From positions 22,832 to 86,831 of the forward strand of contig DATBHG010000057.1 in assembly GCA_036557665.1 (NCBI GenBank): 64,000 bases of DNA. Direction: 5' to 3'. The notes below the pieces were generated by a model. The model was not told the origin of the DNA. It saw only the letters and a program-made list of their open reading frames with translations, and did not search any database. The DNA is from VAZQ01 sp036557665 (GTDB lineage Bacteria > Pseudomonadota > Alphaproteobacteria > Rhizobiales > Xanthobacteraceae). A program made the position numbers and the translations under genes. This document shows, piece by piece, positions 50,988-59,686 of this stretch. The first letter of the stretch is position 1, and every line of letters begins with the position of its first letter.

Positions 50988-51873
50988 CCGCGCCAGCTTG
51001 AATGGCCGCGAGGCGGTATCGCAAAGCGCCCGGCCTCCGCCCGGCTCATGGCGCGCGGCATTCCCCCATGCGCTGCGGCGAATGGGCTGGAACCGTATTG
51101 CCCGGCGCGCCCTGCTGCCGGTCGTGCTGCTCGCAGGCTGGCAATACGCGTCGACCACCGGCATCTTTGATCCGAGCTTCGTGCCTTCTCCCAGCACCGT
51201 GGTTTCTTCCTGGTGGGAATGGATATTCGGACCGCGCTCCGAGCTCGCATGGAATTCGGGGACCTGGCTCGAATACGTGTACCTCAGCACCTGGCGCGTG
51301 CTGGTGGGCTTTGTCATTGCGTCAGCCATAGGCATCGGCATCGGCGTGCTGATCGGGTGGTTCGAGCTCATGCGAGACATGCTCGACCCGATCGTGCAGG
51401 GGTTGCGCCCGATTCCCATGACGGCATGGCTGCCGTTCGCGACCTTCATTTTCGGCATTCGCGAGAGCGCCGCGATTTTTCTGATTGCGATGGGCGCGTT
51501 CTTCCCGATCGCGGTGAGTTGCACGATCGGCGCGGAGCAGACCCCGAGGAACCTGGTGCGCGCCGCATTGATGCTCGGCACGTCCCCGCGCATGCTGCTG
51601 CTGCGCGTCGTCCTCCCCTCGGCGCTGCCCTATATCTTCAACGGGCTTCGGGTCGGGCTCGGCATCGCCTGGGTGCTGGTGATCGTCTCCGAGATGCTCG
51701 CGGTCAAAGGCGGTATCGGCTACGCCATGTGGACGGCGTATCAATTCGTGCGCATCGATCTCATCATTGCCGCGATGTTCACGATGGGGCTGCTCGGGCT
51801 CGCCAGCGACCGTATTCTTCTTGTCCTCAACCGGAGGCTGCTGCGGTGGAATACGGGGCTGCGGGCACGCTAG
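50977..51873 (+). CDS. NitT/TauT-type ABC permease
   Basis: The 298-residue permease of the SsuC/TauC type has about six helices. It carries the cytoplasmic coupling loop with the EAA-like sequence GAEQTPRNLVRAALMLGTSPR and the family block LRPIPMTAWLPFATFIFG. It overlaps the upstream receptor by 11 bp and the downstream ATPase by 28 bp. It forms the membrane channel of the importer for the unknown ligand. Confidence 0.92.
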   Translation: MGISRASLNGREAVSQSARPPPGSWRAAFPHALRRMGWNRIARRALLPVVLLAGWQYASTTGIFDPSFVPSPSTVVSSWWEWIFGPRSELAWNSGTWLEYVYLSTWRVLVGFVIASAIGIGIGVLIGWFELMRDMLDPIVQGLRPIPMTAWLPFATFIFGIRESAAIFLIAMGAFFPIAVSCTIGAEQTPRNLVRAALMLGTSPRMLLLRVVLPSALPYIFNGLRVGLGIAWVLVIVSEMLAVKGGIGYAMWTAYQFVRIDLIIAAMFTMGLLGLASDRILLVLNRRLLRWNTGLRAR

Positions 51874-52667
51874 CGCCGAGCGCTGCCGGCCGGATCGAAT
51901 GCCAGTCCGTGCGCAAGACCTATCGCGACGCCGCCGAAGGCACCGAGGTCGTGGCGCTCGATGGGCTTACGCTCGACATCAAGCCGCGCGAGTTCCTGAC
52001 CCTGCTCGGCCCGAGCGGCTGTGGGAAATCGACCCTGCTCAACATTCTTGCCGGTTTCGAGAAGCCGGATGCCGGCAAGGTGCTCCTCAACGGCCTGCCG
52101 ATCGAGCGTCCGGGTCCCGATCGCGGCGTCGTGTTCCAGGATTATGCGCTGTTCCCCTGGCTGAACATCCAGCAGAACGTAGAGTACGGGCTGCGCGAGA
52201 AGGGGATCGGCAAAGGCGAGATGCGCGCCATCTCGCAACGCTTTCTCGCCATGGTCGGGCTGAGCGGATTCGAGCGCCGCTTCCCACACGAGTTGTCCGG
52301 CGGCATGCGCCAGCGCGTCGCGCTGATCAGGGTCCTGGCGATAGACCCCGAGATTCTGCTGATGGACGAGCCGTTCGCCGCCGTCGACGCGCAGACCCGC
52401 ACGATCCTGCAGGAGGAGCTGCAGCGGCTGTGGATGCAGACGCTCAAGACCGTCGTGTTCGTCACCCACAGCGTCGACGAGGCCATCTATCTCGCCGATC
52501 GCGTCACGGTGATGACCGCGCGGCCGGGAGTGGTCAAGGCGATCGTGCCCATCGACCTGCCGCGGCCGCGCGATACGACGTCGGATGCGTTCAATCAGTA
52601 TCGGCGTGCAATCACCCAGCTCATCGAGGCGGAGTCGCGCAAGGTCTTTGCCGCCGCAGCCTTGTAG
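51846..52667 (+). CDS. NitT/TauT-type ABC ATPase
   Basis: The 273-residue ATPase has Walker A LGPSGCGKST, Q-loop VVFQDYALFPW, signature LSGGMRQRVALIR and Walker B ILLMDEPFAAVDAQTR. In the signature region Ile-Arg replaces the commoner Ala-Arg. The H-loop is VFVTHSVDEA. GTG 51846 is used because it overlaps the permease end; other starts further in (51900s) are possible. It powers the importer with the permease at 50977. Confidence 0.9.
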   Translation: MEYGAAGTLAPSAAGRIECQSVRKTYRDAAEGTEVVALDGLTLDIKPREFLTLLGPSGCGKSTLLNILAGFEKPDAGKVLLNGLPIERPGPDRGVVFQDYALFPWLNIQQNVEYGLREKGIGKGEMRAISQRFLAMVGLSGFERRFPHELSGGMRQRVALIRVLAIDPEILLMDEPFAAVDAQTRTILQEELQRLWMQTLKTVVFVTHSVDEAIYLADRVTVMTARPGVVKAIVPIDLPRPRDTTSDAFNQYRRAITQLIEAESRKVFAAAAL

Positions 52668-52926
52668 CCGGCCCGTCAGGCTCTTGGTGCGAGCCGGAAT
52701 GCGCCCGGAAGCGTGCGCATGAAAGCGCTGATGACGGGCTCGGCAGGCAGTACATATCGGAAGGCATGACGTTGCAAATTAAAGTCCTGTTGGATTGCAT
52801 GCTGTTTATGCGGAATTAATCAGGCGAGCATGTGTGCGCCAAAAATTGTTCAAAATTGCAAGGGAGATTTGCTCGGGGCCCGCCTGGGAATGGTCGGCCG
52901 ACCGAGACATGCAGGAGACGACCACC
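52668..52926. other. Intergenic stretch, no gene recognised
   Basis: About 260 bp between the ATPase and the small secreted protein. AT-rich 52770-52860 may carry the promoter of the downstream gene. No repeat or clear -35/-10 pair was seen. Confidence 0.4.
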
Positions 52927-53253
52927 ATGCAGAAGAGCTTGCTTGCACTTGCTGCTGCCACATCCATGACCGCTGCGCTGTTGGCGGCGCCGCCGGCGCA
53001 AGCGCGCTGTTTCGGGTGCGCTGTCGGCGTCGGCGTCGCTGCCGGCGTCATTGCCGGAGCCGCCGTGGGCAGCGCGATCGCCAACAGCTACGGCCCAGCC
53101 TATGTCGTGCAACCGGGCTACGTGACATATCCGGGCTATGTCGTTGCGGCGCCGGTCGGATGCCCCGGCGGTTACTGGGCGCGCCGGCCGATCGCCTATG
53201 ACGGCTATGGGCATGTCGTCCGCTGGAGCAGGCCGCGCTTTTTCTGCCCCTGA
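52927..53253 (+). CDS. Small secreted Gly/Ala- and Tyr/Pro-rich protein
   Basis: The 108-residue protein has a clear signal peptide (MQKSLLALAAATSM to AQA). A Cys pair RCFGCAVG is followed by a hydrophobic Gly/Ala stretch (GVAAGVIAGAAVGSAIANSY), then Tyr/Pro/Val repeats (GPAYVVQPGYVTYPGYVV). This resembles small envelope proteins common in Hyphomicrobiales. ATG 52927 follows AGGAG. It is followed by a strong terminator. Function unknown. Confidence 0.75.
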   Translation: MQKSLLALAAATSMTAALLAAPPAQARCFGCAVGVGVAAGVIAGAAVGSAIANSYGPAYVVQPGYVTYPGYVVAAPVGCPGGYWARRPIAYDGYGHVVRWSRPRFFCP

Positions 53254-53274
53254 AATTACAGTATATGAATGGTT

Positions 53275-53312
53275 AAATGCCCGGCGGGCCGGCTGTCTCG
53301 CCGGGCATTTCT
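53275..53312 (+). terminator. Rho-independent terminator
   Basis: A 12-bp perfect stem AAATGCCCGGCG / CGCCGGGCATTT (53275-53286 and 53299-53310) with a 12-nt loop is followed by T-rich TTTCTTT. It lies 22 bp after the stop of the small secreted protein. Confidence 0.9.
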
Positions 53313-53480
53313 TTGCGTGAAGGAGCAGGCGACGCGATTCTGCCGTGGCGGGGCCTCAATCTCGCCCCAGCAGAAACCAGCGGGGTGTGTCCTCGCCGCA
53401 AAAGGCTGCCACATTGGCGGAGTAATTTGCTGCGACACTCGGAGGCTACGAGTTTGCGGGGCGAAGAGGGAGAATCTCGG

Positions 53481-54224
53481 ATGAGAACGCGTTTGCTCGC
53501 AGGCGCAGGCGTGCTGGCTCTGCTCGGCGGAGCTGCCGACGCTGCAGACCTTGCTCGGCCCGCGCCGGTTTACGCCCGACCGCCGGCTCCGGTGGTTGCC
53601 GTGTTCACCTGGACCGGCTGCTATGTCGGCGGCAACGTCGGAGGCATCTGGGCCAGCACCGACTGGACCGATCCGGCCCTCGGAGATTTCGGCAGCAACA
53701 CCGTGAGCGGCGCCCTGGGCGGCGTGCAGGGGGGCTGCAATTATCAGGTCGGTGCCTGGGTATTCGGCATCCAGGGCGATTACGATTGGACCAACGTCAA
53801 CGGCAACGTCACGAACCCCATTCCCGCCGCGGTCGCCTTCGGCCTGACGGATAACGCGCAGCTCAAATCGCTCGCCTCGGTTACCGGCCGGGTCGGCTAT
53901 GCCTGGGATCGGTTTCTCGTTTACGCCAAGGGCGGCGGCGCCTGGCTGCAAGGCGACTACGGTTTTCAGGTCGCCGCGTTGCCGGTGGCCCCGACGGTCA
54001 GCATCTCGCAATCGGGCTGGACGGTCGGCGTGGGCGGCGAATACGCCTTCCTGAACTGGCTCACCGGCTTCGTGGAATACGACTACTACAGTTTCAACAA
54101 CAGCAACGCGACCGCCTTGGCCTGCACCGCGGCCGCCTGCGGCATAGCCACCACCGGCGTCGGCGTCAGCACCAACGTCAACGTCCTCAAGGCCGGCCTG
54201 AACTTCAAGTTCAGCCCGTTCTAG
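53481..54224 (+). CDS. Omp25/31-type outer-membrane beta-barrel protein
   Basis: The 247-residue protein has a signal peptide (MRTRLLAGAGVLALLGGAADA) then the family start FTWTGCYVGGNVGGIWAS. Alternating strands and the C-terminal NVNVLKAGLNFKFSPF ending in Phe are typical of eight-strand porin-like OMPs of Brucella and relatives. ATG at 53481 follows AGAATCTCGG. It is a major outer-membrane protein candidate and supports the alphaproteobacterial origin. Confidence 0.92.
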   Translation: MRTRLLAGAGVLALLGGAADAADLARPAPVYARPPAPVVAVFTWTGCYVGGNVGGIWASTDWTDPALGDFGSNTVSGALGGVQGGCNYQVGAWVFGIQGDYDWTNVNGNVTNPIPAAVAFGLTDNAQLKSLASVTGRVGYAWDRFLVYAKGGGAWLQGDYGFQVAALPVAPTVSISQSGWTVGVGGEYAFLNWLTGFVEYDYYSFNNSNATALACTAAACGIATTGVGVSTNVNVLKAGLNFKFSPF

Positions 54225-54225
54225 T

Positions 54226-54298
54226 CGGGGGCGACCCACCGGGTCGCCCAGCCGCACGCACCGCGCTGACAACGGGGCGAGGCATGCCTCGCCCCTAC
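54226..54298. repeat. Family A composite repeat, inverted copy
   Basis: GGGCGACCCACCGGGTCGCCC, a 30-bp spacer, then GGGGCGAGGCATGCCTCGCCCC. It is the reverse complement arrangement of 26143-26222. A second, partly damaged copy begins at 54320. Confidence 0.9.
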
Positions 54299-54319
54299 CC
54301 CACACCGATTACGTTATCC

Positions 54320-54480
54320 GTAGGGGCGACCCATGGGGTCGCCCGGCCGCACGCACCGCGCTGGCAACGGGCGAGGCATGAAGGGCACCCCAAAAAACGC
54401 TTTGCGTTTTTTGGGGACCCGCCCCTACCCACACGGATTGTGTCGTCCCGGCCAGGCGGACGCTCGGCCGGAATGACACG
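54320..54480. repeat. Second family A copy plus perfect AT-core hairpin and family C palindrome
   Basis: From 54320 GTAGGGGCGACCCATGGGGTC and a truncated GGGCGAGGCATGAA tail. At 54388-54416 a perfect 13-bp stem CCCCAAAAAACGC / GCGTTTTTTGGGG with a 3-nt loop. At 54441-54480 TGTCGTCCCGGCC facing CGGCCGGAATGACA. No gene lies in 54225-54566. Confidence 0.85.
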
Positions 54481-54566
54481 GCGAGAATTTGCCGCCCGAC
54501 ACGGGAGTGCTGTCGTCGAGGTCGGCCGCACCGCCCGCTCTCCACCGCATGGCGGGGCTCGAGACG

Positions 54567-55160
54567 TTAGTCGTGAGCTGGAGCCGGCTGCTGCTTGGCG
54601 ATGTCCTCGATGGCCTGCAGCGTGATCTGATGCAGCCGCTCATCGAACTGCACCGCCAGGTGCGGCTCGGTAATCTGAAATCGCTGCACGTTCGGCCCGG
54701 TCAATTCCCCGCCGCCAAGACCCAGGAAGAACCGTCGTTGATTCTGGTAGGTGATCGCCTTCTTCACGTTGGGCGGCAGGTTCTGCATCTGCCAGGACGG
54801 GCTCGGATCGTAGGTCACGATCAGATCGATCCGCTTGTGCAGGATGCTGTTGGCCAGCCAGGTGGCGCGCGATCCTCCCCCGGAATATCCGATCACCACC
54901 ACCCTGGTGTCCTCGCTCGGCAGCGCCCAGATGCGATTCGCCGCTGTGACCCAGTCCGCCCAGTTGTAGGTTTCCACCCAGGTGGAAGGAATCCAGGCGA
55001 TCCGCCGCGCCAGCAGCAGCAGGCCGCTCGAGTCCATGTACCCGTCCGCGCCGGCAAAGCCCCCGAGCAGGATGTAGACGTAGGTGGTCGGCTGCCCGGC
55101 GCCGGCCGGGCTTGTCGCTCCGAGGACGAGCGCTACGATCAGCAACCTTACCAGCCGCAT
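54567..55160 (-). CDS. Secreted alpha/beta hydrolase-like protein
   Basis: The 197-residue protein has a signal peptide (MRLVRLLIVALVLGATSPAGA). A nucleophile elbow VIGYSGGGSRATW and an Asp/His-like C-terminal part (LIVTYDPSPSW, ITLQAIEDI) are visible. It looks like a small exported esterase/lipase. The normal catalytic His cannot be placed with confidence. No neighbours on the same strand suggest a pathway. Confidence 0.7.
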   Translation of the reverse strand: MRLVRLLIVALVLGATSPAGAGQPTTYVYILLGGFAGADGYMDSSGLLLLARRIAWIPSTWVETYNWADWVTAANRIWALPSEDTRVVVIGYSGGGSRATWLANSILHKRIDLIVTYDPSPSWQMQNLPPNVKKAITYQNQRRFFLGLGGGELTGPNVQRFQITEPHLAVQFDERLHQITLQAIEDIAKQQPAPAHD

Positions 55161-55673
55161 CTTGAACTTTACAGCTCCGCCGCATCGGCAATATCCACCA
55201 GCAATTCAGCGCTATTGCGGCGGGAAGGATGGTAATTTGATGCCGTCTGATTTTCTCCCGTTAACTACAACAAATCTCTGCCACACGATGCTCCGTTTTG
55301 CACCACAAGCGTTAAACACATTGCGCCTTCACGATGCGTCGCGCTTGCCGGCCGCAGTTGTCTGGTCCCTCTCACGCCGTCCTGAGATCGTAGGGTGGGT
55401 TAGCGAGCGCCAATTGGCGCGAGCGTAACCCACCGAGCCGATCGGTGGGTGGGTTACGGCGCGCGTACGCGCACCGGTGCACGCAGTGTGCGCAGAGAAG
55501 GACGCGCGCCTAACCCACCCTACAAAGATCATGCTCCATTCTCGAGCGCCGAGCTTCTCGCTGGTCTCTTGCTGGCAGCGGGGAACCTATGCACCGGAGC
55601 AAGCAGCTGCTTTTGCTCGATCGCCTCGCCGGTGCGCGCGAGCAACGGGGGCGGACAGCAACAAACAGCGATA
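55161..55673. other. Intergenic region with inverted family B element
   Basis: These 513 bp contain the repeat 55390-55523 and, on its right, AAAGATCATGCTCCATTCTC, which is the reverse complement of the flank of the 42-kb element. Nothing else was recognised. Confidence 0.6.
55390..55523. repeat. Family B intergenic repeat (inverted homologue of 42141-42301)
   Basis: GTAGGGTGGGTTAGCG to CCTAACCCACCCTAC with internal palindromes. In reverse complement it aligns along its length with the 42-kb element, including the adjacent GAGAATGGAGCATGA sequence. Confidence 0.9.
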
Positions 55674-56651
55674 TCATTCGATGATTTTATCGGCGCGCAG
55701 TACGAGTGCGACGGGAACTTCATGACCGATCGCCTTTGCGGTCCGGAGATTGATGACCAACTCGAATTTGGTCGGTTGCTCGATCGGCAGATCGGCGGGC
55801 TTCGCACCCCGTAGCAGCTTCACGAGCTGACGGGCCATTGCGTCTCGGGTGAGCTGAACGAGACGCGGGCCGTATCCGACGAGGCCTCCCTCCTCCGCCG
55901 TTTCCGGCCATTGGTACATGGCCGGCAGGCGCAAGGCGGCTGCGCGCTCGATGATCGCTTGTCGATTGCTGAAGAGGAGAGGCGACGCCAGTACGTTGAG
56001 TGCTGCAGCATCCGACGTCCTCGCCGCATCGATTGCGGGCGCAATCTCGTCAGGCTTGGCAACGCGATAAATCGAAAGCTCGACACCGCGTGCGCGCGCC
56101 GCATCCTGCAGCGCCTGGAGCTGCCGCGGCGCGGTTGTGTTGGAATCGGCGAGTGCCGCCATGCGGCGAAGTCCGGGCACCACCTCGATCAGGATTTCCT
56201 GTCGCTTGCCGTCAAGCTCGGTCGCGAGGAGGCTGACGCCTGTTGTATTGCCGCCAGGTTTGGCCAGCGAGCTCACTAATCCCGATCCCACCATATCGTC
56301 GGTAAACCCGAGGATCGGTATCGTTGCGGTCGCTGCCTGTGCAGCCCGGATTGCAGCATCTCCGCCGGCCAGAACGACATCGATCTTGGCTTTGACCAGC
56401 TCCGCCGCAAATTTTGAAAGCAGCTCGACGCGCGATCCATACACGCGCCAATCGATCATGAGGTTGCGGCTCTCGATGAAGCCCGACTGGCGAAGCTCCT
56501 CGAAGATCGCGACGACTTGCGGTGCTTCGCGTGGGCTGGGATACAAGGCGCCCAGGTGATACGTCCGGCCCGGCTCCTGCGCCGAGGCAACGAGCGCGGG
56601 CCAAAAGGCTGCCGAGCCGGCGATAGCTTCAATGAAATCGCGCCGTCGCAT
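55674..56651 (-). CDS. ABC substrate-binding protein (PF04392-type), Tat-exported
   Basis: The 325-residue receptor has a Tat signal typical of Bradyrhizobium-like genomes (MRRRDFIEAIAG, cleavage near ASAQ). Family blocks are IFEELRQSGFIESRNLMIDW, VVLAGGDAAIRAAQAATATI, and GSGLVSSLAKPGGNTTGVSL. These orphan receptors are abundant in the order and mostly lack adjacent permeases, as here. It precedes nothing related downstream; the MetE-like gene lies 12 bp upstream on the same strand. Confidence 0.88.
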   Translation of the reverse strand: MRRRDFIEAIAGSAAFWPALVASAQEPGRTYHLGALYPSPREAPQVVAIFEELRQSGFIESRNLMIDWRVYGSRVELLSKFAAELVKAKIDVVLAGGDAAIRAAQAATATIPILGFTDDMVGSGLVSSLAKPGGNTTGVSLLATELDGKRQEILIEVVPGLRRMAALADSNTTAPRQLQALQDAARARGVELSIYRVAKPDEIAPAIDAARTSDAAALNVLASPLLFSNRQAIIERAAALRLPAMYQWPETAEEGGLVGYGPRLVQLTRDAMARQLVKLLRGAKPADLPIEQPTKFELVINLRTAKAIGHEVPVALVLRADKIIE

Positions 56652-56663
56652 ACGTCCCCCTCG

Positions 56664-57851
56664 CTAGCTCCAGAGCCTCCTCGACGCGATCGCCGCGCCC
56701 TCGGCAAGAGACCTCAGCTTCGCCCACATGATGCTGCGGTGGACGCGGCCCGCAAGCGGGCTCTGCGAGAAGCCGCAATCGGTCCCGGCCATCACGTTGT
56801 CGCGGCCGACACAGCCGGCAAAGCGCATGAGCCGCTCAGCCACGAGCTCCGGATGCTCGACGACGTTGGTCGAATGCGCGATCAGGCCTGGCATCAGCAC
56901 CTTGCCCGGCGGCAGCCGCACGTCCTTCCATATCCGCCATTCGTGCGCGTGCCGCGGGTTTGCCGCCTCGAAGCTCAACGCGCCGGTCTTCACCTCGAGC
57001 ACGAGATCGACAATATCCTTGAGCGGCACATCGAACATGTGAGGCCCGTTCCAGCTGCCCCAGCAAATGTGATAACGGGTCCGCTCGGGCGGCAGCCCCT
57101 CGAGCGCGTGGTTCAGGGCCGCGATGCGCAGCGCCGCCCATTCCCGGTACCGGGCGAGCGTCATCGGCGGCACCATCTTCTCGTACATGAACGGGATGAA
57201 CGCGTCGTCGACCTGGAGGTCGAGCCCGGCATCGATGATCGCGCGGTACTCGGTGCGCAGCGCGTCTGCGAGAGCGAGCAGGAAGCATTCCTCGTCGCGA
57301 TAATATTCGTTCCGGGCGTTCGGGAGGGCGCTGGCCGGCGCCACCACGGGAAGGAATCCCGTCACCCCCTTCGTCCGCGCCAGGGCGGCCTTGAGATTGG
57401 CGATGTCGCGCCGGAGCTCCGCCTGCCCGGTGTAGACGAGGGGCGCTGTCACGACCGGCCGGCCGGCGCTGCGCGAGACTGCAAGAACGCGCGCATCGTA
57501 TTCGGCGTAGAATTCAGGAAAGGCCTCGCGGTCCCGGCCGCTGATGACCGCGATCATCGGGTCCTTTGCCTCGCTTTCGGTGAATGGGCGCCACTCGATG
57601 CCCTCGAGCCGGCGGTGCACGTAGAAAGCCCAGGTGCCGGACTTGCCATATTCGCCGTCGCTCACGACGTCGATGCCGGCATCGGCCTGCAGCCCCACGG
57701 CCTCGGCGACCGACTCGCTCAGGCAGGCCTCGAATGCCGCTTTGTCATAAGGCTCGCCCGCCTGCGCTTTCTGCAGATAGGGAATCATCGCCGGCGGGCG
57801 CACCATGCTGCCCACATGGCTCACGACGAAGCGGCGATCGGCTCTCAACAT
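56664..57851 (-). CDS. Cobalamin-independent methionine synthase-like (MetE C-terminal type) protein
   Basis: The 395-residue protein has the UROD/MetE-like barrel. It begins RFVVSHVGSMVRPP and contains the Zn-type His/Cys HICWGSWNG and the final Cys DCGFSQSPLAG. The single-domain form is related to archaeal MetE and catabolic methyltransferases rather than full MetE (about 750 residues). It may act on a methyl-sulfur or methoxy compound. It sits on the same strand as the ABC receptor with a 12-bp gap, so a transport-linked catabolic role is plausible. Confidence 0.87.
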   Translation of the reverse strand: MLRADRRFVVSHVGSMVRPPAMIPYLQKAQAGEPYDKAAFEACLSESVAEAVGLQADAGIDVVSDGEYGKSGTWAFYVHRRLEGIEWRPFTESEAKDPMIAVISGRDREAFPEFYAEYDARVLAVSRSAGRPVVTAPLVYTGQAELRRDIANLKAALARTKGVTGFLPVVAPASALPNARNEYYRDEECFLLALADALRTEYRAIIDAGLDLQVDDAFIPFMYEKMVPPMTLARYREWAALRIAALNHALEGLPPERTRYHICWGSWNGPHMFDVPLKDIVDLVLEVKTGALSFEAANPRHAHEWRIWKDVRLPPGKVLMPGLIAHSTNVVEHPELVAERLMRFAGCVGRDNVMAGTDCGFSQSPLAGRVHRSIMWAKLRSLAEGAAIASRRLWS

Positions 57852-57967
57852 TTCCTTTCACGCTGCGAGCATCGGGGATGAACGCCTGCCGATCAAGACT
57901 TGTTGGAGCGTGCGCCCTAGATGCCCGGAAATCAATATTCTGCACCTTGTTCGTCCTTGGCGCCTGC

Positions 57968-58429
57968 TCACGCGGCCGCTGCGAGGTCCTCCGGGTGAAC
58001 CGCCCGCACGCCGATGCACAGGCGGTTCCAGGCATTGATCATGGCGATCGCGATCGACAGGTCCGCCAGCTCCTTCTCCGAGAAGTGACGCCGCGCCGCG
58101 TCGTAGACGGGATCGGGCGCGCGTGTTGCCGCAATGTCCGTCAGGGATTCCGCCCAGGTCAGAGCCGCGCGCTCGCGTTCCGAATAAAGGTTGGACTCGT
58201 GCCAGGCGTCGAGCAGATGCAGCCGCATGTCGGACTCGCCGAGCTTCCGCGCGTCCTCGGTATGCATGTGGAGACAGTAGGCGCATCCGTTGATCTGCGA
58301 AACCCGTGTCTTGACGAGGGCCATGAGCTTGGGATCGAGCCCGCTCCTCTGAAGATATTTCTCGACGCCGACCAGTGCGGCGACGCCGTCGGGTACGACG
58401 GTAAACGGGTTCAGTCTTCGTTGTATCAT
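57968..58429 (-). CDS. AhpD-like carboxymuconolactone decarboxylase family protein
   Basis: The 153-residue alkylhydroperoxidase-like protein has the redox pair C49-x-x-C52 in INGCAYCLHMHTEDAR and the C-terminal NAWNRLCIGVRA. It would reduce peroxides via a disulfide. It starts at ATG 58427-58429 and is 93 bp downstream of the FAD monooxygenase on the same strand, so the two probably form an operon controlled from the palindrome at 59766-59793. Confidence 0.9.
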   Translation of the reverse strand: MIQRRLNPFTVVPDGVAALVGVEKYLQRSGLDPKLMALVKTRVSQINGCAYCLHMHTEDARKLGESDMRLHLLDAWHESNLYSERERAALTWAESLTDIAATRAPDPVYDAARRHFSEKELADLSIAIAMINAWNRLCIGVRAVHPEDLAAAA

Positions 58430-58522
58430 GTGATCATCTCCGTTCGGTTTGAATGCGTGCGCATTAAAACCCCCTCACCGGGACGAATCGTCTCGTCGTG
58501 ATTCGATCGGCGCCATGCGAGA

Positions 58523-59686
58523 CTATCGGGCATCGAGCTCGGCCAGGGTCCTTGCCAGCGCCGCGCGTACCGGCGGCAGATAGCCCGCAAAGATGACGGC
58601 GAGGTTCCGCAGGGCCTGACCTGTTGCGGACTTCATGGTCGCTACCCTCGTCATCCTGTCGGTCATCATGACGACATCGCGCGCGATCCGGTGACGTTCG
58701 CTCGCCCAGGCGTCCAGCCGCGCGTCATCGCCGTCCCGCAGAGTATCGGTCAGAGCCGCAGCGAGCGACACGCTGTCCTGGATGCCCGTGTTCATGCCCT
58801 GTCCGCCGGCGGGACTGTGGACGTGCGCGGCATCGCCGCAGAGCAGAATCCGGCCCTTGCGCGGGCTTTGCGCCACGCGGTGATGGATGTGAAACCTCGA
58901 GCTCCATACCACGTCATCGATACGTCCCGGGTCCGTCGACGGACCCCGCGCGTCCAGCACGGACTGCATGAAATCCGCCGACGGCAATTCCGGCGCATTG
59001 TCCATCGCGGCCACGATACGAAAATGGTCGTCGGGAAGCGGTGCAACGACCATGAACCCCGCGGGCGAGTAGAACAGGGTGACCTCCGCCCGGCTCAGCG
59101 GCCAATGCATGTGCACGTCGGCCAGGACGAAGCTCTGCTCGTATGCTGCGCCGGCGAATGCGACGCCGGACTGCGCGCGAACCGTGCTGTGCATGCCGTC
59201 ACAGCCGGCCAGCCACCGCGCCTTGATCGTCTTTTCCGCCCCCTCGCTGCGGACAACCGCTTCGACATGCGACGCCGCCGGCTTGCATCGGATGAGCTCG
59301 CAGGGGCGGACGACGCTGCCGCCGAATTCCTCCAGCTGACCGAGCAGACAATGCTCGACCCGGTCCTGCGGGATCATCAATGTGAAGGGGTAGGGGCTTG
59401 CGATATCCGCGAAGTCGATGGTGATGAGGGACCGGTCGCGGTCGCGGATGCGAAAGATCGGAACTTTCACGCCTTGCGCCAACAAGTCACGGGTGGCACC
59501 GAGCGGTTCCAGCACCTCCATCGTGCGGGCGTGCACCACGCAGGCACGCGACGTATTCGCGCCGGCGGGCGCTCGATCGACAATCAGCGGGCTGCTCCCG
59601 CGCCGCGTCAGCTCCGCGGCCAGCGCAAGACCCGCGGGCCCCGCTCCGGCGATCAGGATGTCGGTGTCGGTTTCCAGAGCCTGCAT
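58523..59686 (-). CDS. FAD-dependent aromatic-ring-hydroxylase-like monooxygenase
   Basis: The 387-residue class A flavoprotein monooxygenase has the N-terminal GxGxxG (LIAGAGPAGLALAAEL), the DG motif LAGCDGMHSTVR and the GDAAHVHSPAGGQGMN motif. ATG at 59684-59686 follows GGGAGAGCGACA; a frame extension upstream is not family-like. It hydroxylates an aromatic or related compound with NAD(P)H. A 28-bp palindrome about 80 bp upstream is a probable operator. Followed by the AhpD-like gene. Confidence 0.9.
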   Translation of the reverse strand: MQALETDTDILIAGAGPAGLALAAELTRRGSSPLIVDRAPAGANTSRACVVHARTMEVLEPLGATRDLLAQGVKVPIFRIRDRDRSLITIDFADIASPYPFTLMIPQDRVEHCLLGQLEEFGGSVVRPCELIRCKPAASHVEAVVRSEGAEKTIKARWLAGCDGMHSTVRAQSGVAFAGAAYEQSFVLADVHMHWPLSRAEVTLFYSPAGFMVVAPLPDDHFRIVAAMDNAPELPSADFMQSVLDARGPSTDPGRIDDVVWSSRFHIHHRVAQSPRKGRILLCGDAAHVHSPAGGQGMNTGIQDSVSLAAALTDTLRDGDDARLDAWASERHRIARDVVMMTDRMTRVATMKSATGQALRNLAVIFAGYLPPVRAALARTLAELDAR

